Assembly: GCA_026394315.1 (NCBI GenBank)
Contig: JAPKYM010000222.1
Coordinates: 1 to 7,355 of the forward strand
DNA length: 7,355 bases
Direction of reading: 5' to 3'
Source of the DNA: Candidatus Bathyarchaeota archaeon
GTDB lineage: Archaea; Thermoproteota; Bathyarchaeia; 40CM-2-53-6; RBG-13-38-9
This document shows positions 6,116 through 7,355 of the stretch, in pieces. A program made the translations under genes and the position numbers. A model generated the notes under the pieces. The model did no database searches and was not told the DNA's origin. It saw only the letters and a program-made list of their open reading frames with translations. Every line of letters begins with the position of its first letter. Within the stretch, counting starts at the first letter, position 1.

Positions 6116-6123
6116 GATATAAG
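6116..6123 (-). promoter_or_regulatory. Possible TATA box of the archaeosortase-like gene
   Basis: The minus strand reads CTTATATC about 97 nt before the TTG start at 6019. If used, transcription would begin near 6094 and leave a leader of about 75 nt. No good BRE is visible and the element is short, so this is tentative. Confidence 0.25.
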
Positions 6124-6152
6124 CATTCTTGAGTGCTCCGCTCTACACAACC

Positions 6153-6173
6153 CTCATCTATCCAGAAGATGAG
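6153..6173. other. Small inverted repeat (possible hairpin)
   Basis: CTCATCT and AGATGAG pair perfectly across a 7-nt loop. There is no following T-run on the plus strand. It lies upstream of the predicted transcription starts of both flanking genes, so a leader or terminator role is unlikely. It may be chance. Confidence 0.3.
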
Positions 6174-6301
6174 CGCAGCTATCAGATTTTGGAACCTAAA
6201 TGATAGGCCGTGAGACCTGCCGTGTCACAGAATCCGCCCAAAGATATCGTTGGCACTATCGGCAAAGAGCTACTTAACGCTAAGATAACGCCATGCATCA
6301 C

Positions 6302-6313
6302 TAGCGCGCGCTA
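6302..6313. repeat. GC-alternating palindrome, copy 3
   Basis: TAGCGCGCGCTA, a perfect 12-bp palindrome. It lies about 50 bp upstream of the candidate TATA box of the UlaG-family gene, a position that would suit an upstream regulatory site. Confidence 0.6.
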
Positions 6314-6365
6314 AAAAGTCAGCCAGACTCTCAACCATCGAGACACGCAAATGCTGCAAAAACAA

Positions 6366-6371
6366 TATAAA
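6366..6371 (+). promoter_or_regulatory. TATA box of the UlaG-family gene
   Basis: TATAAA preceded by A-rich AAAAACAA, a good archaeal BRE/TATA match. Transcription would begin near 6393, giving a short leader of 15-20 nt that still contains GAGG 8 nt before the ATG at 6410. The spacing is consistent throughout, making this the best promoter candidate in the window. Confidence 0.6.
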
Positions 6372-6409
6372 TTCTGTCACATCGTATCTCTCAACTCGAG
6401 GAATGATCA

Positions 6410-7355
6410 ATGTCTGAAGTCAAAGGGGTCTCGGACGGAGGTCTCAACCTTCTCCCAGACAAGCCCTTAACAAGAGACCAATGGCTAAGAGATGTGTTCC
6501 CAGAATGGGGCACGCTACTTAACAAGGAAATAGCGGAAACAAAACCTGAGAAAAACACATTCGTACTATGGTGGCTAGGAGGCGCCTCATGGTGGATGAA
6601 AAGCGCCGGCGGGGCAGATATCTGCATAGACCAATACAGTGGCTCCGGAGGAGCTGTAGAACGCAACGACTACTCAAAATACTCCGGCGTGATGAGAATG
6701 ACAGGAGCACAGAAAACGTACTGGGTCAGATGTGTCCCCCACGTATTAGATCCATGGGCAGTCAAAGAATGTGATGCATATTTCTCCACCCACATACACA
6801 ACGACCACATGGATTTCTACACAATAAAACCTCTTGTGGAGAACACAAAATGCAAATTCGTCGCACCTCCAAGGGGCAGAGAAGTATTCGAAAGATGGAA
6901 GGTCCCAAAGGATAGGATTGTGATTGTCAGGCCAGGCGACGTAGTCAAAATAAAAGATGTAGAAGTTCGCGCCGTGGAGTCATTTGACAGGACAGTCTTG
7001 ATAACAGAACAGAAAGACATCCACAAGATGTCTATGGAGGAATTCGCCAAACTGATGGATGAAAAAGCATGCAACTTTGTATTGAAGACATCCTATGGAA
7101 CTGTGTACGACGCAGGTGATTCCCACTACTCAAACATGTTCTTCAAGCATGGAAAACAGTACGAGATCGATGTAGCATTGATAACCTTCGGAGACAATCC
7201 TGACGGCATGACTGACAAGATGAATCCATACGATGCATACCGCGCAGCAAAGTGCCTTGGGACGAAAGTCATGATACCGATGCACTATGAAAACTGGGGG
7301 ATAGTCGAAGGAGACCCTACTGATGTTGAGATGATAGCGAACAAGAAGTTTGCCC
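6410..7355 (+). CDS. UlaG-family metallo-beta-lactamase-fold hydrolase (partial, 3' end missing)
   Basis: Cytoplasmic metal-dependent hydrolase closely resembling bacterial UlaG, which opens L-ascorbate-6-phosphate lactone to 3-keto-L-gulonate 6-phosphate. The frame runs open for 315 codons to the window end; E. coli UlaG has about 354, so some 40 residues are missing. Landmarks in order: FPEWG (30-34), FVLWWLGGAS (51-60), HVLDPWAVKECDAYFSTHIHNDHMD (111-135) with the metal motif His128, His130, Asp132, His133, VPKDRIVIVRPGDVVKIKD (165-183), SFDRTVLIT (191-199), YDAGDSHYSN (233-242) with Asp237 and His239, and MIPMHYENW with His292. GAGG lies 8 nt before the ATG. No ascorbate PTS transporter or other ula genes are visible. 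The substrate in an archaeon is unknown: the family descends from an RNase-like fold, and other lactones or phosphoesters are possible. Family assignment is firm, specific activity is not. Confidence 0.93.
   Translation, partial: MSEVKGVSDGGLNLLPDKPLTRDQWLRDVFPEWGTLLNKEIAETKPEKNTFVLWWLGGASWWMKSAGGADICIDQYSGSGGAVERNDYSKYSGVMRMTGAQKTYWVRCVPHVLDPWAVKECDAYFSTHIHNDHMDFYTIKPLVENTKCKFVAPPRGREVFERWKVPKDRIVIVRPGDVVKIKDVEVRAVESFDRTVLITEQKDIHKMSMEEFAKLMDEKACNFVLKTSYGTVYDAGDSHYSNMFFKHGKQYEIDVALITFGDNPDGMTDKMNPYDAYRAAKCLGTKVMIPMHYENWGIVEGDPTDVEMIANKKFA

Larger units (their letters stand above)
6020..6409. other. 390-bp intergenic region between divergent genes
   Basis: No gene longer than a few dozen codons is supported on either strand. 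The region holds the candidate TATA boxes of both flanking genes, palindrome copy 3 at 6302, a 7-bp stem-loop (6153-6159 with 6167-6173, 7-nt loop), and two imperfect copies of a roughly 24-bp sequence sharing CGCTCTAC and AACCCT (6062-6085 and 6131-6154). No tRNA or known RNA family was recognised. Confidence 0.5.

Noticed and set aside
5934..6122. A 62-codon plus-strand frame overlapping the start of the archaeosortase-like gene
   Set aside because: The first half is antisense to coding sequence and the product resembles no family. The internal MAPKRAR start lacks a Shine-Dalgarno.
4416..6313. The three GC palindromes as a CRISPR-like or transposon terminal-repeat set
   Set aside because: The spacing is irregular (569 and 1317 bp), the units are only 10-14 bp, no transposase or cas gene is present, and no target duplications are seen.
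6020..6409. Possible tRNA or structured RNA in the long intergenic region
   Set aside because: No GGTTC-type T-arm, acceptor pairing or known riboswitch core could be found by eye; only one short stem-loop is present.
6391..6666. Minus-strand open frame at the start of the UlaG-family gene
   Set aside because: It overlaps the strongly supported plus-strand coding sequence and has no motif or Shine-Dalgarno of its own.

Overview
The window reads as archaeal chromosome. The evidence is a minus-strand run of genes for RNA polymerase subunit D (with ferredoxin-type Fe-S motifs), ribosomal protein L18e, L13, S9, RNA polymerase subunit N, enolase and S2. L18e, RpoN and a D subunit of this kind are archaeal/eukaryotic-type proteins absent from bacteria. 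TATA-like boxes about 30-45 bp before some starts, and Shine-Dalgarno motifs before most genes, also fit. Moderate GC, an archaeosortase-like gene and non-ATG starts are compatible with a TACK-type archaeon (for example Bathyarchaeia), but the phylum is a guess.

Layout. 1-70 is AT-rich and lies downstream of rpsB. 71-4160 (minus) is a tightly packed informational operon, transcribed rpoD > rpl18e > rplM > rpsI > rpoN > eno > rpsB. Most gaps are 1-9 nt and most Shine-Dalgarno motifs overlap the end of the previous gene, so translation is probably coupled. 4161-4481 is a divergent intergenic region with a candidate rpoD promoter and a possible leader peptide. 4482-4886 (plus) is a GlcG/HbpS-family (DUF336) gene. 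4949-6019 (minus) is a polytopic membrane protein of the exosortase/archaeosortase family with the Cys-Arg-His triad intact. 6020-6409 is a 390-bp intergenic region. 6410-7355 (plus) is a UlaG-type metallo-beta-lactamase-fold hydrolase cut off by the window end.

How the parts relate. The left half is core transcription/translation plus a glycolytic enzyme, an association that is ancient in archaea. Two things differ from the usual order: there is no rpoK between rpoN and eno, and rpoD is not preceded by S13-S4-S11. S2 also lacks its usual C-terminal tail. The right half is accessory: three genes without an obvious shared pathway, in convergent and divergent orientation. Three near-identical GC-alternating palindromes (4416, 4985, 6302) occur at gene borders in the accessory half and nowhere in the operon. 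This is the most unexplained pattern in the window. No tRNA, rRNA, CRISPR array or insertion sequence was found.
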